From assembly GCA_904501975.1 (NCBI GenBank), contig CAJGCZ010000073.1, positions 1 to 6,915 on the forward strand: DNA of 6,915 nucleotides, read 5' to 3'. The stretch comes from an uncultured Akkermansia sp. (GTDB lineage Bacteria; Verrucomicrobiota; Verrucomicrobiia; Verrucomicrobiales; Akkermansiaceae). The position numbers and the translations under genes are program-made. The notes beneath the pieces are model-generated. The model did not search any database. It saw only the letters and a list, made by a program, of their open reading frames with translations, and was not told where the DNA came from. Within the stretch, counting starts at the first letter, position 1; each line of letters starts with the position of its first letter. Positions 5,381-6,915 of this stretch are shown here, piece after piece.

Positions 5381-6851
5381 TAAAAACAAAAAGGCAGGGA
5401 TAACGCGCGCAGCCGGGCTGGGTGTGTTTTCTCTTGCCATGATTAACGTGGCGGCCATCGTCAGTTTGCGAGGCCTGCCTGCCGAGAGTATATACGGGTT
5501 GAGCTCTGCATTCTACTATCTATTTGCAGCGCTCTTTTTCCTGATTCCGGTATCCTTGGTGGCGGCGGAGCTTACCACAGGGTGGCCGCAGAAAGGCGGT
5601 GTCTTCCGTTGGGTGGGCGAAGCCTTTGGTACACGAGCGGGATTTTTGGCCATTTGGCTTCAATGGATACAGACCACCATTTGGTTTCCCACTGTGTTAA
5701 CCTTTGCTGCCGTGAGCTTAGCTTTTATCGGCCCCAATCAGAGCTGGGATGCGGCCTTATCTTCCAACAACATTTATGTGTTGTGCGTCGTGCTTGCCGT
5801 GTATTGGTTGGCCACCATTCTCAACTTTGGCGGCATGGGCACCAGCGGTGGCATCACCAAGTGGGGTGCATTACTGGGTACCGTTATACCGGCGGCATTG
5901 CTGATTATCCTCGGTATGGCCTACTGGGCTATGGGCAACCCCATCGATTTGCACATGAGTGCCAACGACTTTATCCCCGACCTCTCCAACTTTAACAACA
6001 TTGTGCTGGCCGCTAGTATCTTCTTGTTCTATGCCGGCATGGAGATGAGCGCCGTGCACGTAAAAGACGTGAAGAATCCGGGCCGCGATTATCCCGCCGC
6101 CATTGGCTTGGCTGCCATCATTACCGTGTGCATCTTTGTGTTCGGTACACTGGCCATTGGTTTTGTCATTCCCGGTAGCCAAATCAACCTGGTGCAGAGC
6201 TTGCTTGTGGCGTACGATAAGCTCTTTATGTGGATAGGCGCCCCTTGGTTGGGCAATGTGATGGCCATTTGCCTTGCCTTTGGTGTGCTGGCACAGGTTG
6301 TTGCTTGGGTGGGTGGCCCTTCCAAAGGCTTGCTGCAAGTAGGCATGGCCGGCTATTTGCCCCGCGCTTTGCAAAAGCGCAACCGCAACGGGGTGCAGTT
6401 GGGCATTCTGATATTGCAGGGTTGCATTGTCACCTTGCTGGCCACCTTGTTTGTGATTCTTCCCACCGTGCAGACCGCCTATCAAATTATCTCGCAGCTC
6501 ACCATCATTCTGTACCTCATTATGTATATGCTGATGTTTACTGCGGCTATCTACCTGCGCTACAGACGCCCGGAGGTGCCCCGTACCTTCCGTATTCCCG
6601 GGGGTAACCTTGGCATGTGGATTGTGGCCGGTGTTGGCCTGCTGAGCAGCTTGACGGCTTTCTGCTTCAGCTTCATCCCTCCGGGCCAAATTGCTGTAGG
6701 CAGCCCCGCTGTTTACGTAGGAATCCTGATTGTGGGTGCCATCATCTTTGTGGGTATTCCCATGGTTATTTACTCCATGCGTAAATCCAACTGGGCAGAT
6801 CCGCAAGCGAAAGCAGAGTTCGAGCCCTTCGGCTGGGAGAAAAAGTCTTAA
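5364..6851 (+). CDS. APC-superfamily amino acid antiporter, GadC-like (glutamate:GABA antiporter family)
   Basis: A 495-residue inner-membrane transporter with about 12 hydrophobic segments (roughly 17-36, 46-69, 92-122, 136-153, 165-189, 211-232, 245-270, 292-316, 347-366, 372-398, 417-437, 449-471). Segments shared with E. coli GadC include IPVSLVAAEL (61-70), GGVFRWV (78-84), KNPGRDYP (237-244), IPGSQINL (269-276), GVLAQVVAWVGGPSKG (307-322), RTFRIPGG (407-414) and the SFIPPG loop (436-441). GadC swaps external glutamate for internal GABA; related members exchange other amino acids, so the substrate is inferred. The protein is shorter than GadC (511) and ends in WADPQAKAEFEPFGWEKKS without the histidine/arginine-rich C-terminal plug that closes GadC at neutral pH. 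The start at 5364 (MNNTTD) is preferred over 5325 (MWCILS), whose extra 13 residues do not fit the family. The gene overlaps the small upstream gene and is followed by a terminator. No decarboxylase gene is present nearby. Confidence 0.94.
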   Translation: MNNTTDKNKKAGITRAAGLGVFSLAMINVAAIVSLRGLPAESIYGLSSAFYYLFAALFFLIPVSLVAAELTTGWPQKGGVFRWVGEAFGTRAGFLAIWLQWIQTTIWFPTVLTFAAVSLAFIGPNQSWDAALSSNNIYVLCVVLAVYWLATILNFGGMGTSGGITKWGALLGTVIPAALLIILGMAYWAMGNPIDLHMSANDFIPDLSNFNNIVLAASIFLFYAGMEMSAVHVKDVKNPGRDYPAAIGLAAIITVCIFVFGTLAIGFVIPGSQINLVQSLLVAYDKLFMWIGAPWLGNVMAICLAFGVLAQVVAWVGGPSKGLLQVGMAGYLPRALQKRNRNGVQLGILILQGCIVTLLATLFVILPTVQTAYQIISQLTIILYLIMYMLMFTAAIYLRYRRPEVPRTFRIPGGNLGMWIVAGVGLLSSLTAFCFSFIPPGQIAVGSPAVYVGILIVGAIIFVGIPMVIYSMRKSNWADPQAKAEFEPFGWEKKS

Positions 6852-6879
6852 CCCGATACAGTTGACGAATCATGGCACT

Positions 6880-6914
6880 AAAAAGGCAGGGGGGCAACCT
6901 CCTGCCTTTTTTTT
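6880..6914 (+). terminator. Strong intrinsic terminator after the antiporter gene
   Basis: GGCAGGGGG (6885-6893) pairs with CCTCCTGCC (6898-6906), with one G-U wobble, around a GCAA tetraloop of the stable GNRA type. Eight T residues (6907-6914) follow and five A residues (6880-6884) precede it, so the stem can extend and might also work in reverse for a gene entering from the right. Confidence 0.92.
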
Positions 6915-6915
6915 A

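Noticed and set aside
5871..6806. Long minus-strand open frame (311 codons) opposite the antiporter
   Set aside because: Product is rich in His, Gln and Asn, the expected reverse complement of hydrophobic membrane-helix codons.
1..6915. tRNA genes, CRISPR arrays, insertion sequences, phage or attachment sites
   Set aside because: No direct-repeat arrays, transposase-like proteins, terminal inverted repeats or tRNA cloverleaf patterns were seen on either strand.

Overview
The window reads as an ordinary bacterial chromosome segment of intermediate GC, densely packed and with no sign of a mobile element, phage, CRISPR array or stable RNA gene. The protein set (a zinc-free S14 made from a lone rpsN gene, an FmdB-type zinc ribbon, a CNNM/CorC-type membrane protein, and a helical secreted protein typical of poorly annotated lineages), together with the lack of Shine-Dalgarno sequences, suggests a gut-type Verrucomicrobiota (Akkermansia-like) or a relative in the same superphylum. 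That placement is inference and was not tested by any search.

Layout. (1) 1-618, minus strand: the N-terminal 206 codons of a GT-A fold family 2 glycosyltransferase, cut by the window edge. (2) 619-761: a divergent promoter region with a good sigma70-type promoter for tyrS. (3) 762-2830, plus strand: tyrS and a secreted, helical protein of unknown function, joined by a TGATG stop/start overlap. (4) 2854-2888: a bidirectional terminator between the convergent transcription units. (5) 4951-2914, minus strand: rpsN, an fmdB-like zinc-ribbon gene and a CNNM/CorC-HlyC family membrane protein. rpsN and the fmdB-like gene each have a promoter with an exact TTGACA. The fmdB promoter is embedded in a perfect 11-bp inverted repeat that stops two bases short of its start codon. 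(6) 5129-6851, plus strand: a small acidic 83-residue protein of unknown function overlapping a GadC-like glutamate/GABA-type APC antiporter by 17 bases, closed by a strong terminator at 6880-6914.

How the genes relate. The tyrS operon and the rpsN cluster are translation-linked housekeeping units that run convergently into one shared terminator. The small protein and antiporter form a separate amino-acid exchange unit, transcribed divergently from rpsN. No glutamate decarboxylase is in view, so the acid-resistance role usual for GadC cannot be assumed.

The most notable signals are the palindrome-embedded fmdB promoter, which predicts opposite behaviour for read-through and locally started mRNA; the general absence of Shine-Dalgarno sequences combined with very short leaders; the GadC-like protein lacking the C-terminal plug; and the uncharacterised 83-residue gene coupled to it. 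I did not find evidence for a wholly new multi-gene system.
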